A stretch of DNA of 64,000 nt from Paludisphaera borealis (GCF_001956985.1 NZ_CP019082.1:4960001-5024000), one strand, 5' to 3'; positions 53,845 through 63,282 are shown, counted from the stretch's first letter. Program-made: numbers and translations. The notes: generated by a model from the letters alone, not told the origin.

Positions 53845-53881
53845 TCGCTTATGTGTTCGTTGGCATGACGGAGTTTCACGC

Positions 53882-54571
53882 GTGACCGATTCCGATTCGA
53901 CTGGGCCGAAGACCTCGGCGTTCCCGATCGCCGGGGTGATCTTCGACATGGACGGCGTTCTGCTCGAATCGGAGCCGTTCATCGCGGCGGCGGCGGTGAA
54001 AATGTTCGCCGAGAAGGGCGTCACGGTCATCCCGGAAGAGTTCCGGCCGTTCATCGGCACGGGCGAAGACCGGTTCCTCGGCGGTGTGGCCGAAGCGCGG
54101 GGCGTGACGCTCGACATGCCCCGCGACAAGGTGCGGACGTACGCGATCTACCTCGACCTGATCGCCGGCCGACTCGAAGCGTTGCCCGGCGTCGAGCGGT
54201 TCCTGACCGAGTGCCGCCGCCGGGGCCTGAAGACGGCCGTCGCGTCGAGCGCCGACCGGATGAAGGTCGAGGGGAACCTCAAGGAGATCCACCTGCCGGC
54301 GTCGAGCTTCCAGGCCATCGTCGTCGGCGAGGATGTGATCAACAAGAAACCAGCCCCCGACATCTTCCTCGAAGCCGCCCGCCGCCTGGGCCTCGACCCG
54401 CGCGCCTGCTTGGTGGTCGAAGACGCCGTCTCGGGCGTCGCCGCCGCTCGGGCCGCTGGCGCGCGGTGCCTGGGCCTGACGACCTCATTCGCCGCCGAAT
54501 TCCTCATGGCCGCCGGCGCCGACTGGACGGCCGCGAATCTGGAGGCTGCGCCGTTCGACGTGCTCGACTAA
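53882..54571 (+). CDS. HAD-superfamily phosphatase (beta-phosphoglucomutase-like)
   Basis: The 229-residue protein has all four HAD motifs: DMDGV (D22, D24), the cap-domain helix region AIYLDLIAGRLEALPGVERF, motif II serine in KTAVASSADRMK, lysine in NKKPAPDIFLEAA, and VVEDAVSGVAAARAAG. The start is GTG at 53882. It most resembles beta-phosphoglucomutase and related sugar-phosphate phosphatases; it cannot be decided which. It lies between the esterase and the convergent FkbM gene. Confidence 0.85.
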   Translation: MTDSDSTGPKTSAFPIAGVIFDMDGVLLESEPFIAAAAVKMFAEKGVTVIPEEFRPFIGTGEDRFLGGVAEARGVTLDMPRDKVRTYAIYLDLIAGRLEALPGVERFLTECRRRGLKTAVASSADRMKVEGNLKEIHLPASSFQAIVVGEDVINKKPAPDIFLEAARRLGLDPRACLVVEDAVSGVAAARAAGARCLGLTTSFAAEFLMAAGADWTAANLEAAPFDVLD

Positions 54572-54604
54572 ATCAGAACCAGCCGCGTATTTGAGACCTC
54601 GGCG

Positions 54605-55462
54605 CTACTCGGCGTCGCGTCGTCCGCCCTGCGTCCGACATGAGCCGACCGGGGCGGCGCGCTGCCTGGCGTAGACGTTGAAGATGCCGAAGCCGCTGCT
54701 CCACTCTTCCTGGTCGGCGACGACCTCGAAGCCATGCTGATCGAGACGCTTGAGGATGCGCTGCAATCGGCCGTCGATGTCGTGAACCTCCAGCACAACC
54801 TGCTTGATCTTGCCCCAGTCCGCTTCGCTCACTCCTTCCAGCACTTCCCACTCGCTGTTCTCGACGTCGATCTTGAGCAAGTCGATCGACTCGACACTAT
54901 GCAGGTTTATGATGTGACTTATTGTTTGTAGTTGGCATTGGACCGTCTCTTCCCCCGAGAAAAAATAGAAGTCGAGCATCTTCGCGAGGACCGATCGAGG
55001 CCATTCGCCGACTCGTCGTCCGATATCTCCGGCTTGCTGGGGACGTCTTCTCGCGACGAAGTCGTTGCGGGCGGCCCGCAGCTTTGGAATGTGGCCAGGA
55101 GAGCAGGTGGCCAGGGCGGAGGCCCGGGGATACCGGGTGAAGGTCGCCTCACCGGCGTGGTCGGAGAGGCCCATGTTGAAGAGTTTGGCCTTGTCGGCGA
55201 AGCGATTGGTGTTCAGCCGTAGCAGGTCGAAGGTCTCGGGGATGGGTTCGAAGGCGTAGAGGGTGAAGTCCCGCACGACCTGCGCGAGGAACACGTCGAA
55301 CATCCCGATGTTCGCCCCCACGTCGAAGACTGTCGCACCTTCGCCGAGCTCGATGCCACGTCGGAGGTAACAATTCTGCACGAAGATCTCGTGATACAAG
55401 AACCTGGCATCGATCCTGTTGGGTGCATAGATGCTCAGGCCGTTGGGCAGGCGAACTTTCAT
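54605..55462 (-). CDS. FkbM-family SAM-dependent methyltransferase (third copy)
   Basis: The 285-residue protein has the FkbM hallmark motifs: VFDVGANIG (45-53) for SAM binding, FEPIPETFDLLRLNTNRF, and LLKIDVENSEWEVLEGVSEAD (in two parts: LLKIDVENSE and EWEVLEG). The stretch DWGKIKQVVLEVHDIDGRL resembles methyltransferase domains that sit in PKS and NRPS assembly lines. It is the last gene of the minus-strand cluster that includes the exporter, 13 bases after the permease. It probably O-methylates a sugar or a hydroxyl of a product passing through this cluster. Confidence 0.88.
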   Translation of the reverse strand: MKVRLPNGLSIYAPNRIDARFLYHEIFVQNCYLRRGIELGEGATVFDVGANIGMFDVFLAQVVRDFTLYAFEPIPETFDLLRLNTNRFADKAKLFNMGLSDHAGEATFTRYPRASALATCSPGHIPKLRAARNDFVARRRPQQAGDIGRRVGEWPRSVLAKMLDFYFFSGEETVQCQLQTISHIINLHSVESIDLLKIDVENSEWEVLEGVSEADWGKIKQVVLEVHDIDGRLQRILKRLDQHGFEVVADQEEWSSGFGIFNVYARQRAAPVGSCRTQGGRRDAE

Positions 55463-55475
55463 CTCGATCCTCCTC

Positions 55476-56690
55476 CTATTCGTGACGCAGGGCGTCGATG
55501 GGATTGAGCAGAGCGGCCTTGACGGCGGGGAGCAGGCCGAAGACCGTTCCCGTACCGGCCGAGATCCCGAATCCCAGGGCGACCGCCCACCACGGCACGA
55601 CCACGTCGACCATCTTCGGGTGCTGGCTCGCCAGGGCGCAGAGGCAGAATCCGAGCGCGACTCCGATGCCTCCGCCGAGGATGCTCAGCGTCACGGCCTC
55701 GGCCAGGAACTGCGCCAGGATGTCGCGCCGGCCCGCCCCGACGGCTTTTCGCAAACCGATCTCTCGGGTCCGCTCCGTGACGCTGACGAGCATCATGTTC
55801 ATGATCCCGATGCCGCTGACGAGCAACGAAATGCCGACGATCCCAGCCAGCATCGCGGTGGCCGCCAGGCTGATGGCGTTGAACGCCTCGAGGATCTCGT
55901 CCTGGGTCCTGATGCTGAAGTCGTTCGGCTGGTGCGCCTCCAGGCCGTGGCGTCGTCGGAGGAGGTTGGTGATCTGGGCCCGGGCCTCGGGCACCTGATC
56001 CTCGGAGGTCGCCGTCGCCACGAAGGCCAATTTCCGCCGTTGCGAGGGGTACATCTTCAACGCCATCGTGTAGGGGACCAGGACGAGATCGTCCTGACTC
56101 GTGCCGATGAGCGCCCCTTTCTCCTTCAGGATGCCGATGACCTGGAACCGGCGGCCGTCCAGCAGGAGCGACTGCCCGACCAATTCCTCGTCGACGCTGA
56201 GCTTGCGCAGGACCTCGTGGCCGACGAGGCAGACCTGGTGCGACTGTTCGATGTCGACCACGGCGAACGGCCGCCCGGTCTCGACCTCGAACTTCCGGAT
56301 CGCGTGATACTCGACCGACACCCCTTCCAGAGGCGCATTCACCTCGTCCCTGCCGTACCGGACGGAGACCGCGCTTTGCCGGGTGTTGGGCGAGACCAGG
56401 CGCAGGGCCTCGCACCGTTCTTTGACGCTCTCGACGTCGCGGATGTCGAGTTCGGCGCGCCCGAGCGTCCGCCCCGCCTCGCCGGCCGGACGCTCGGGCG
56501 CGACCCAGACCGCGTTGGTGCCCCACCCTTTCAGGAACTCGGCCACGTAGCGGGAGAATCCCAGGACCACGCTGACCACGGTGATCGTGGACGCGACGGC
56601 GATGACCATCCCGACCATTGTCAGCAGCGATCTCGACTTGCTGGCCCAGAGCTGTTCCATGGCGATCGGGAAGTTCTTGAACATAAACAT
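55476..56690 (-). CDS. MacB/FtsX-type ABC transporter permease
   Basis: The permease of 404 residues has the MacB layout: TM1 at about 20-40 (SRSLLTMVGMVIAVASTITVV), a large periplasmic domain (about 60-290), and three C-terminal helices containing VGISLLVSGIGIMNMMLVSV and TERTREIGLRKAVGAGRRDI. The start ATG at 56690 lies 10 bases from the ATPase stop; the frame upstream to 56765 is not supported. With the ATPase and the adaptor it forms a MacAB-like exporter. The coupling helix and the Mac-type topology fit periplasmic capture and extrusion rather than uptake. Confidence 0.87.
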   Translation of the reverse strand: MFMFKNFPIAMEQLWASKSRSLLTMVGMVIAVASTITVVSVVLGFSRYVAEFLKGWGTNAVWVAPERPAGEAGRTLGRAELDIRDVESVKERCEALRLVSPNTRQSAVSVRYGRDEVNAPLEGVSVEYHAIRKFEVETGRPFAVVDIEQSHQVCLVGHEVLRKLSVDEELVGQSLLLDGRRFQVIGILKEKGALIGTSQDDLVLVPYTMALKMYPSQRRKLAFVATATSEDQVPEARAQITNLLRRRHGLEAHQPNDFSIRTQDEILEAFNAISLAATAMLAGIVGISLLVSGIGIMNMMLVSVTERTREIGLRKAVGAGRRDILAQFLAEAVTLSILGGGIGVALGFCLCALASQHPKMVDVVVPWWAVALGFGISAGTGTVFGLLPAVKAALLNPIDALRHE

Positions 56691-56700
56691 GATGGTTCTT

Positions 56701-57441
56701 CTATGGTTGAAGACTGAATACGTGGGCTCGGGGGCGTTCGAGCGCCGGGCCGACGTTCGCCGCATCGAACTCGACCCGGCCGTCGCGGACCCGCACCACG
56801 CGACGGCAGCGCGCGGCGACGTCGGGCTCGTGGGTCACGATCACGATCGTCTGCCCCTGGGCGTGCAGGGCGGTGAAGAGCCGGAGGATCTGGTCGCCGG
56901 TCTGGGTGTCGAGGTTCCCTGTGGGCTCGTCCGCGAGGAGGATCGACGGGCGGTGGACGAGAGCCCGTGCTATCGCGACGCGCTGGCGCTGGCCGCCCGA
57001 CAACTGCGCTGGCCGGTGCTCCATCCTATCGCCCAGACCGACCCGCCTGAGGGCCTCGACGGCCCGCTCGCGACGATCCCTGGCGCCGGCATAGATCAAC
57101 GGAAGCTCGACGTTGCGCAGGGCGGATTGGCGGGGCAACAGTTCGAAGGTCTGGAAGACGAACCCGATCCGATCGCCCCGGACCCGTGCGAGTTGCGACT
57201 GCGAGAGCCTGGCGACGTCGTGGCCTTCCAGCCAGTAGCGTCCCGAGTTGGGCGTGTCGAGACACCCCAGGATGTTCATGAGAGTCGACTTGCCCGACCC
57301 CGAAGGGCCCATGATCGCGATCAGCTCGTTCGGGGCGATGCGCAGGTCGACCCCCCGGAGGGCTCGGACGGTCTCCTCGCCCATCCGGTATTCCTTGGTA
57401 ATCTGTTCGAGGTGGATGACCGGCTCGGGAGAGGGCGTCAT
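56701..57441 (-). CDS. MacB/LolD-type ABC transporter ATPase
   Basis: The 246-residue ATPase has Walker A GPSGSGKST (45-53), Q loop in VFQTFELLPRQSAL, signature LSGGQRQR (147-154), Walker B ILLADEPTGNLD (167-178) and the switch histidine in IVIVTHEPD. The LDTPNSGRYWLEGHDVARLS stretch is standard for MacB/LolD/FtsE. The gene overlaps the adaptor gene by 4 bases (57438-57441), so the exporter subunits are translated together. ATP hydrolysis powers export by the permease. Confidence 0.93.
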   Translation of the reverse strand: MTPSPEPVIHLEQITKEYRMGEETVRALRGVDLRIAPNELIAIMGPSGSGKSTLMNILGCLDTPNSGRYWLEGHDVARLSQSQLARVRGDRIGFVFQTFELLPRQSALRNVELPLIYAGARDRRERAVEALRRVGLGDRMEHRPAQLSGGQRQRVAIARALVHRPSILLADEPTGNLDTQTGDQILRLFTALHAQGQTIVIVTHEPDVAARCRRVVRVRDGRVEFDAANVGPALERPRAHVFSLQP

Positions 57442-58721
57442 AACGAGTCCTCGGCGTCGCTCACAACGTGCACGGATTGACCGTCCGTGAGCTGGTCGAG
57501 GGCGCGGAAGGGCGCGACGACGACCTGCTCTCCGGCTGTTACGCCCGCGAGGATCTCCACGCGGAATTCGTCAGTGAGCCCCAGCTCGACAGGCCGGGCG
57601 CGAGCCACTCCTCCCTCGACCACGAAGGCGACCTTGACGTAGCGCGATTCCGCGTCGCGCGCCCTCTCGCCCGGCGAACGAGTGTTCCGCTCGGCCCAGG
57701 CGCGCACGGCGGGCGTGTTGGGGAGATCCTTGCGCCTGCGATGCACCACGGCGTGGGAGGGGACCCCCAGCGCATCGGCCGTTCGGCTCACCTCGATCTC
57801 GACCGTGGCCGACATGCCGGCGCGTAGGGAAGGGGGAGGGTGGTCGACCCGGACTTGGGTCTCGAAGCCGACCGACTCGCCAGACTTCCTTCCCTTCGCG
57901 GTGATCTTCTCGACGACCCCCTCGAACGCGGTGCGCCCGTCGGACTGGAGGTAGACGTGCGACGCCTGGCCAGGTTGCACCAAGGGGATGTCGGATTCCT
58001 CGACGTCGGCGCTCACCCGCATGCGAGTCGGATCGGTGATCGTCATCATGATGGTCCCCGGCAGGTTCATCGTTCCTGCGATCACCACCTCGCCGACCCG
58101 GACCGACAGACCGGCCACGACCCCGTCGATGGGGGCCCGGATCTCGGTGCGTTTCACTTCCTCAAGACTGATCGTCTTCAGGGCCTCGCTCTCAAGCAAC
58201 TCGCGCCGGCTCATCTGGAGCGCGGCCTCGGCTTTGTGAACGTGCGTCCGGGCGTCGGCCAACTCCGTCGGCGTCGAATATCCCCTGCCGGCGAGCCGCC
58301 CGTGCTGAGCCTCGTCGCGGTTGGCCTTCGCCAGGTCGTCCTCGGCCTGAGTGATCGCCGCGCGGAGCCGATCGAATCGGGCCTGGGAGGAGAGAAGCCG
58401 AGCGTTGGAGTCGGTGTCGTCGAGCTTCACGAGCACGTCGCTCGCCTTGACGACGTCGCCTTCCTTGACGTTGACCGCGACGACCCGCCCCAGCATCTGG
58501 GAGCCGATTTTCACCTCTTCGACCGGCTCGACGACCCCGGGCGCGGTGATCTTGCGGGCGATCCGGCCTCGCGACGGCGACTCGACCCGCACCTCGATCG
58601 GTGGTTCCTTGACGACCCGCCAGTCGACCACGATCGATCCGGGATCACGGTGGATCTTGGCGATAGTCACGGCGGCTATGAGGGAGCCGACCAATCCAAG
58701 CCATGCTATGAACCGAAGCAT
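57438..58721 (-). CDS. MacA/HlyD-type periplasmic adaptor (membrane fusion protein)
   Basis: The 427-residue adaptor has an N-terminal membrane anchor (about 1-22) and the lipoyl/barrel-sandwich halves: GVVEPVEEVKIGSQMLGRVV and EIRAPIDGVVAGLSVRVGEV. A coiled-coil hairpin lies between them (about 100-185; SQARFDRLRAAITQAEDDLA). A beta-barrel and membrane-proximal domain follow (GQASHVYLQSDGRTAFEGVV; AGVTAGEQVVVAPF). It bridges the MacB-like permease to an outer-membrane exit. No TolC-like gene is in the window, so the outer-membrane channel must be elsewhere. Confidence 0.9.
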   Translation of the reverse strand: MLRFIAWLGLVGSLIAAVTIAKIHRDPGSIVVDWRVVKEPPIEVRVESPSRGRIARKITAPGVVEPVEEVKIGSQMLGRVVAVNVKEGDVVKASDVLVKLDDTDSNARLLSSQARFDRLRAAITQAEDDLAKANRDEAQHGRLAGRGYSTPTELADARTHVHKAEAALQMSRRELLESEALKTISLEEVKRTEIRAPIDGVVAGLSVRVGEVVIAGTMNLPGTIMMTITDPTRMRVSADVEESDIPLVQPGQASHVYLQSDGRTAFEGVVEKITAKGRKSGESVGFETQVRVDHPPPSLRAGMSATVEIEVSRTADALGVPSHAVVHRRRKDLPNTPAVRAWAERNTRSPGERARDAESRYVKVAFVVEGGVARARPVELGLTDEFRVEILAGVTAGEQVVVAPFRALDQLTDGQSVHVVSDAEDSL

Positions 58722-58748
58722 TCGCTCCTCCCGAGCGTCGATCCCGCC

Positions 58749-59708
58749 CTAGAAACGACCGGGCATCAATATGAGACGCATTGCTGCACCGGTGATGAGT
58801 GTCAATCCAATTCGAATCGCCGCTTCGACCGCCGCCACGACCGAGCAGGCCGCGGTTGCGGTCGCGAGATTGGCCTGACCTCGGCGCCAGCCGCCGAGGA
58901 TCAAGGAGGACCAGCCGAGGAGCGCGAAGGCGTCGGCCTGACGCCAGGCGACCCAGGGCGCGGCTCGGTACGTCCCCGAGGGGAGCAACAACGCCATCGA
59001 GGCGTCGACTTCGGATGTCCGGAGGGCGAACACCAGCGTCGTCTGCAGTGCCAGGCCCAGCACCCAGTAGCCCTGTACGGCGGCGCATTCGTCCAGGGCG
59101 AGGCGGAATCCGATCGGGCGGCCGGCCAAGGCGGCCAGGGCGCTCAGGAGAGTCGCCACCACGAGGGCCCTGACGGCCGGCGCCAACGGTTCGACGACGA
59201 AGTCGCCGATCAGGGCCAGGATCGTCCAGAATCTCAGCGTGGCGCGCTGGTCCCGGATCGCCTTATGGATCTGATTGTCGGCCATCTCGCCGACGGTGCG
59301 CGACTCGGCGCGAGCGACCCCCTGCTCCACGGCCTGTTGCAACGCCAAGGTTTTCACCCCCGAGAGCCAGAGCGCTCCCTGGAGGTCGATGATGAGGACC
59401 GCCCACAGGACGAGCATCGGTCCGACTCGCTTCATGGACCGGGCGGATCGACGGGACTCGAGGCCGCCGACCGTTCGGGGCCGTTCGGTCGGCTCGAAGA
59501 ACGACTCGGAGTCGCAAGCCGCTCCGGTCTCACGGACGGATTCCCCCGACGATCCGCCGAGACCGATCGTCAGGTCAGGGACGGCCACCTGTAGGCTGTT
59601 CCGGTCCGGCACGCCGACTGCCGAGGCGGCGTGAGTTTCCACCCCGACCGATAAGTCGGCGACGGCAACGGCCCCAGGATTCGGCTCGCCGTTTCGGAGT
59701 TCGGCCAT
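58749..59708 (-). CDS. Hypothetical membrane protein in the FkbM/exporter cluster
   Basis: The 319-residue protein has a soluble N-terminal part of about 95 residues, rich in E, G and S, and then about five transmembrane helices (VGPMLVLWAVLIIDLQGALW; AVRALVVATLLSALAALAGR; GYWVLGLALQTTLVF and others). The C-terminal pattern resembles Yip1-like membrane proteins but not clearly. I start at 59708 (ATG after GAGG); the ORF extends to 59891 without support, and a later start at the first helix is possible. It lies 27 bases before the adaptor gene, so it is part of the export operon. Confidence 0.6.
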   Translation of the reverse strand: MAELRNGEPNPGAVAVADLSVGVETHAASAVGVPDRNSLQVAVPDLTIGLGGSSGESVRETGAACDSESFFEPTERPRTVGGLESRRSARSMKRVGPMLVLWAVLIIDLQGALWLSGVKTLALQQAVEQGVARAESRTVGEMADNQIHKAIRDQRATLRFWTILALIGDFVVEPLAPAVRALVVATLLSALAALAGRPIGFRLALDECAAVQGYWVLGLALQTTLVFALRTSEVDASMALLLPSGTYRAAPWVAWRQADAFALLGWSSLILGGWRRGQANLATATAACSVVAAVEAAIRIGLTLITGAAMRLILMPGRF

Positions 59709-59829
59709 GGCCTCACGTCGATCCCTAAACGATGGCACGACTTGATCTCCGAAGTCCGGCGGTCGCTCGTCCAGCACACTTGATCCGGCCTTCAACCGAC
59801 GTCCGCGCCGAGGGGCGGGGTCGCCCCGG

Positions 59830-62196
59830 TCATCGCGTCCTCTCCGGGGCGACGCGCGGCCTCGCTCGGTCCTGAGAGGCGCCTTCCTCACGAGTCAGGT
59901 CGTCGCCCGGCAGGACTCCGGTGAGGCTCAGGTCGATCCGCCTGGCGAGCCTGGCGATCAGGATGTTCAGGGGGCTGGCGGGGGGGGCCGCCGGGCTGCT
60001 TTCCCGGAGTCGCGTCAACCTTTGCTGAACTTCGTTCAATCGCGCCTTGGCGGTGGCGAGGTCTTTCCCGGCCGCCGCGGTCCGGCTCTGATCCAGGAGG
60101 TCCAGCAGCCCGGCTCTCTCCATCGCCCGCGCCTTGTCGGCGAGGATGAAGTCGATCAGTTCCGTCCGGATTCGCTCGAACGTGGCCGGAGGGCCGAGAT
60201 CCGGGATCATCTTGATATTCGAAGGAGGGGACAATTTCCCCTTCCGGTCCTCGGCCTGCACGTAATAGGCGTACGCCCCCTTCTTGACGATGTTGCGATC
60301 ATCGAAGAGCGGTTTTGTGGCGGTCCCGATCTCCACGTAAGGCCCGGGGACCGAGAAGACGCCCGGCGCTTCGCCCGGTCGCAACGGATCCTCTTGGCCT
60401 TCGGCCTCGGCTCCAATGCCCAGCAGGAAGCCGAGATCGGTTTTCCGATAGGTCGAGCGGAAGACATGGTACAGGGCGGCTTCCGGCTGAGGGCTCCAGG
60501 AGACGAGGGCGTTCTTGCCGTGACTCTCCACTTCCAGTCCTTCGGGAAGCAGAGGAGAGTGAGGCACGCCGTCGCCCCCGCTGAGCTGGTTGGTCGACGG
60601 TGCGGGCTGCGATCCTCCCGTCGCCACGGTTCCGGGGGTCGCCTGCTGCGGAGCCGAACGCGAGGACCTTCGTCGTCTGATCGGCTCGGGCGACATTACT
60701 TCCGCCGCCGCAGCGCCGCTCATCGCAACGGCTGCGCTCGCCGCAGTTGACGCGACCGAACCGCCCAGCCAAACTTCCGTGCCCTGGACGTAGTTGACGG
60801 TCCCGACGAACAGGCCGACCGGTGTCGAAGCGAACGTCCTGAGGCCGAAGTTGTACATGTCGCCCAGGCCGTTGCGGGTGATCGGCGACCAGGCGACGCC
60901 GTTCGGGCTCGCGAAGATGTCGAACCCGAACTCGGAGCGGAAGAAGGGCGCCAACGGTGTGAACCGCAGCGCCCAACTGTCGTCGTTCGTCCCCGCGTAA
61001 AGCACCCCCTGGTGCTCTTCCAGCCGCCAGATGTGCGCGTTGAACGGGTTGCCGAAACCATCGCCCAGGCCGCTGAGCGGGAACACGAGCCCGTTGGACG
61101 TCAGTCGGATGTTTCCGGAGATGAGCTCCCAGGAGTCATTGGGGTTGATTCGAATCAGCTCGGAAGAGGGGAGCAGCGTCGAATACCAACCGGCGCTCCC
61201 CACGTAGAGCCTGCCCTGGAAGGGATACATGCTGACGACCGACGTCATGATCGGCCCGCGGCCCGCCCCGCCGGTCACGACCGGGGTTATCGTGTAGGGT
61301 AAATTCCCCGAGGCGTTCGTCTTCCACACGGAATAGCCGGTCGATTGATCGCCCGCACCAAAATACAGCGAGTTGTTGAAGACGGACATCTCATAAACTT
61401 GAAGCTGCGACGGAGTGACCTGGCGGAAGCTGTTGTTCCCCAGTCGAGGATTCGACGACTCCAGGACGGAGCCGTTTCCAGTCAGTCCGAGGCTGGCCGA
61501 GACGTACAGTCGATTGTTGTAGACGGCCGTGGCGCGAAACGTAACGGCCTTCGTGTCGCCCATGAATGTCCCGGGGTCCTGGGGGATCGCCTCGAAGACC
61601 TCGCCGGGCTGCCCTGTGACGGGGTCGTTGGCGATCGTCATGCGGAGAATCCGCGGCGGCGGCATTCCTGGAGTGAATTCTCGGGCCGTGCAGCCGACGA
61701 TGTAGAGAGCCTCGGTCCCATCCGCCTCTTGATAGACGACCATGTCGCGATACCCGATGTCGCGAGCCACGGTCGTGCCGGGCACGAAATCCGACTGGTA
61801 GATCCTCGTCCATTGCCCGTTGCTCGGAGAGAACCGCCAGATCTCCGCCCGCAGGTCGAGGTCCGCGGGATTCGAGGGGCAGGGGACGTCGGGCTCCGCG
61901 AAGATCGCCTGGAGCGGAATGACGATCGGGTAGTAAAAGGCGATCGTCGCGTTTTCAACGCACTGGAAATCCCGGTTCGTTCCGATGTACAGGTTTCCAT
62001 TGAACCATTTCATCGACCAGGAGTAGCTGTTGTGGCGATCTCCGAACCCGGGGAGACTGATCTGCTTGAATCCCGACTGGGCGATCTGACCAGGACTGGC
62101 CCGGGTAAGCAGGAGCAGCGCGACGGCCGCGAGACCCCAGATCCGACGAGATGGAAATGACCGATATGAGCCGATCGGACGGGAAAGAAGTGGCAT
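59830..62196 (-). CDS. Large secreted protein with propeller-like repeats, FN3-like domain and helical tail
   Basis: A signal peptide (about 18-36) leads into about 440 residues in which a beta motif recurs seven times: NLYIGTN (68-74), ALYIVG (163-168), RLYVSAS (229-235), SLYFGAG (276-282), RLYVGSA (329-335), VLYAGTN (398-404), GLFVGTV (461-467). The roughly 50-90 residue spacing fits beta-propeller blades. A low-complexity A/S/P linker (about 480-540), a FN3-like region (about 550-670; ALVSWSPQPEAALYHVFRST, AYAYYVQAEDRKGKLSPPSN) and a helical tail with ARLNEVQQRLTRLRES follow. It is between FkbM and exporter genes; role unknown. Confidence 0.8.
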   Translation of the reverse strand: MPLLSRPIGSYRSFPSRRIWGLAAVALLLLTRASPGQIAQSGFKQISLPGFGDRHNSYSWSMKWFNGNLYIGTNRDFQCVENATIAFYYPIVIPLQAIFAEPDVPCPSNPADLDLRAEIWRFSPSNGQWTRIYQSDFVPGTTVARDIGYRDMVVYQEADGTEALYIVGCTAREFTPGMPPPRILRMTIANDPVTGQPGEVFEAIPQDPGTFMGDTKAVTFRATAVYNNRLYVSASLGLTGNGSVLESSNPRLGNNSFRQVTPSQLQVYEMSVFNNSLYFGAGDQSTGYSVWKTNASGNLPYTITPVVTGGAGRGPIMTSVVSMYPFQGRLYVGSAGWYSTLLPSSELIRINPNDSWELISGNIRLTSNGLVFPLSGLGDGFGNPFNAHIWRLEEHQGVLYAGTNDDSWALRFTPLAPFFRSEFGFDIFASPNGVAWSPITRNGLGDMYNFGLRTFASTPVGLFVGTVNYVQGTEVWLGGSVASTAASAAVAMSGAAAAEVMSPEPIRRRRSSRSAPQQATPGTVATGGSQPAPSTNQLSGGDGVPHSPLLPEGLEVESHGKNALVSWSPQPEAALYHVFRSTYRKTDLGFLLGIGAEAEGQEDPLRPGEAPGVFSVPGPYVEIGTATKPLFDDRNIVKKGAYAYYVQAEDRKGKLSPPSNIKMIPDLGPPATFERIRTELIDFILADKARAMERAGLLDLLDQSRTAAAGKDLATAKARLNEVQQRLTRLRESSPAAPPASPLNILIARLARRIDLSLTGVLPGDDLTREEGASQDRARPRVAPERTR

Positions 62197-62272
62197 CGCA
62201 AACTCCTCGGGTCGCCTAGTCCTGCCGCGATCCGCGGCCGACTCGCTCTGCTGGGACGAAACGCGAAGCGCT

Positions 62273-62293
62273 CGTACTCCACCGTGGAGTACG
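62273..62293. other. 21-base near-perfect palindrome after an FkbM gene
   Basis: CGTACTCCAC-C-GTGGAGTACG is a perfect dyad with a one-base centre, 3 bases past the stop of the FkbM gene at 62296 and about 77 bases before the secreted-protein start. It could be a protein binding site or an mRNA stem separating two cistrons. Confidence 0.45.
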
Positions 62294-62295
62294 AT

Positions 62296-63282
62296 TCAAC
62301 GAACAGGGCCTCCATCGCCCCGACGATCGGAGGTATGGGCCGTCAGAGTCTCGGGGTCGCTCGGACGCGCGTGGCGGCGTCGATCGATCGAGCCGACCGC
62401 GACCGGCGAGGCCGCGGAATGGAAATCCCTCGACGCCGACGCGTCGGGGCGCTCCCTGCCGGCGAAAACCATGTAGACGTTGCTTGACTCGAACAGCCAC
62501 TCCTGCCCGACCTCGATCCGCGCGAATCCGGCGTCTTCGAGCATCCGGCGCACGCCCTCGACGCGATCGTCGATGTCGTGGACCTCGACCGCCAAGGCCT
62601 CGATTTTGGGCCAATCGGCCGGGACGACGCCGCCGAGCACTTTCAGTTCCGCCCCCTCGACGTCGACCTTTAGGAAATCGACCCGGGTAATCGACTCCTC
62701 GGCGATGATCTGGGAAAGCGTCTTCAACCTGCACGGTGCCGGCACGACTTTCGACTCGACCCTTCGGATGAGCCAGTCGAGGGCCTGGCTTGCGATCGGC
62801 CGTGGCAACCGCTTCAGCCATCGGGGGGTGATCGACTGGAAGTCAGCCGGCGGGTCGGGCCTCAGCAAGGATTGGACGAGTTGTCGACGATCCGTCAGGC
62901 CGCCCGGTTCGAGGGATGAGAGAGCGGAGGCGAGTGGACGGTCGTAGAAGACCGCCTCACCGGGATGGTCGGAAAGGGCGCAGCGCAGGGGCCTGGCCGG
63001 TGACGTCGGGAAGTGTTCGCGAAGATTGCGCTCGAGGTCCGCGTAGGCGAGCGGCCCGGGTTCGAGAGCGATCAGGTTGACGTCGCCCCCGCACCGCTGG
63101 AGCACCTCCAGCGAGAACAGTCCGATGTTCGCTCCGACGTCGACGACCGTCATGCCGGGAACGAAGGCGACTCCGTAATGGAAATAATCGAGGATCAGTT
63201 GATAGAGTCGCACGGTATTGGGCGTCGCCCCGTGCGCCGCCAGGCCGTTGGGCAGCATGGTCTTCGGAGACTTGCGTTGCAT
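62296..63282 (-). CDS. FkbM-family SAM-dependent methyltransferase (second copy)
   Basis: The 328-residue protein carries VVDVGANIGLFSLEVL (SAM-binding loop, about 46-60), ALEPGPLAYADLERNL, and DFLKVDVEGAELKVLGGVVP, followed by WPKIEALAVEVHDIDDRVEG. The start is the ATG at 63282, preceded by GAGGAG; the ORF upstream to 63603 lacks similarity. A charged tail of about 35 residues follows the core. It is 56 bases from the first copy and shares its C-terminal motif order. Confidence 0.87.
   Translation of the reverse strand: MQRKSPKTMLPNGLAAHGATPNTVRLYQLILDYFHYGVAFVPGMTVVDVGANIGLFSLEVLQRCGGDVNLIALEPGPLAYADLERNLREHFPTSPARPLRCALSDHPGEAVFYDRPLASALSSLEPGGLTDRRQLVQSLLRPDPPADFQSITPRWLKRLPRPIASQALDWLIRRVESKVVPAPCRLKTLSQIIAEESITRVDFLKVDVEGAELKVLGGVVPADWPKIEALAVEVHDIDDRVEGVRRMLEDAGFARIEVGQEWLFESSNVYMVFAGRERPDASASRDFHSAASPVAVGSIDRRRHARPSDPETLTAHTSDRRGDGGPVR

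Noticed and set aside
57840-59594. A 584-codon plus-strand frame over the adaptor and membrane-protein genes
   Set aside because: It is an antisense shadow. The adaptor on the minus strand has clear lipoyl-hairpin-barrel structure and overlaps the ATPase gene in an operon.
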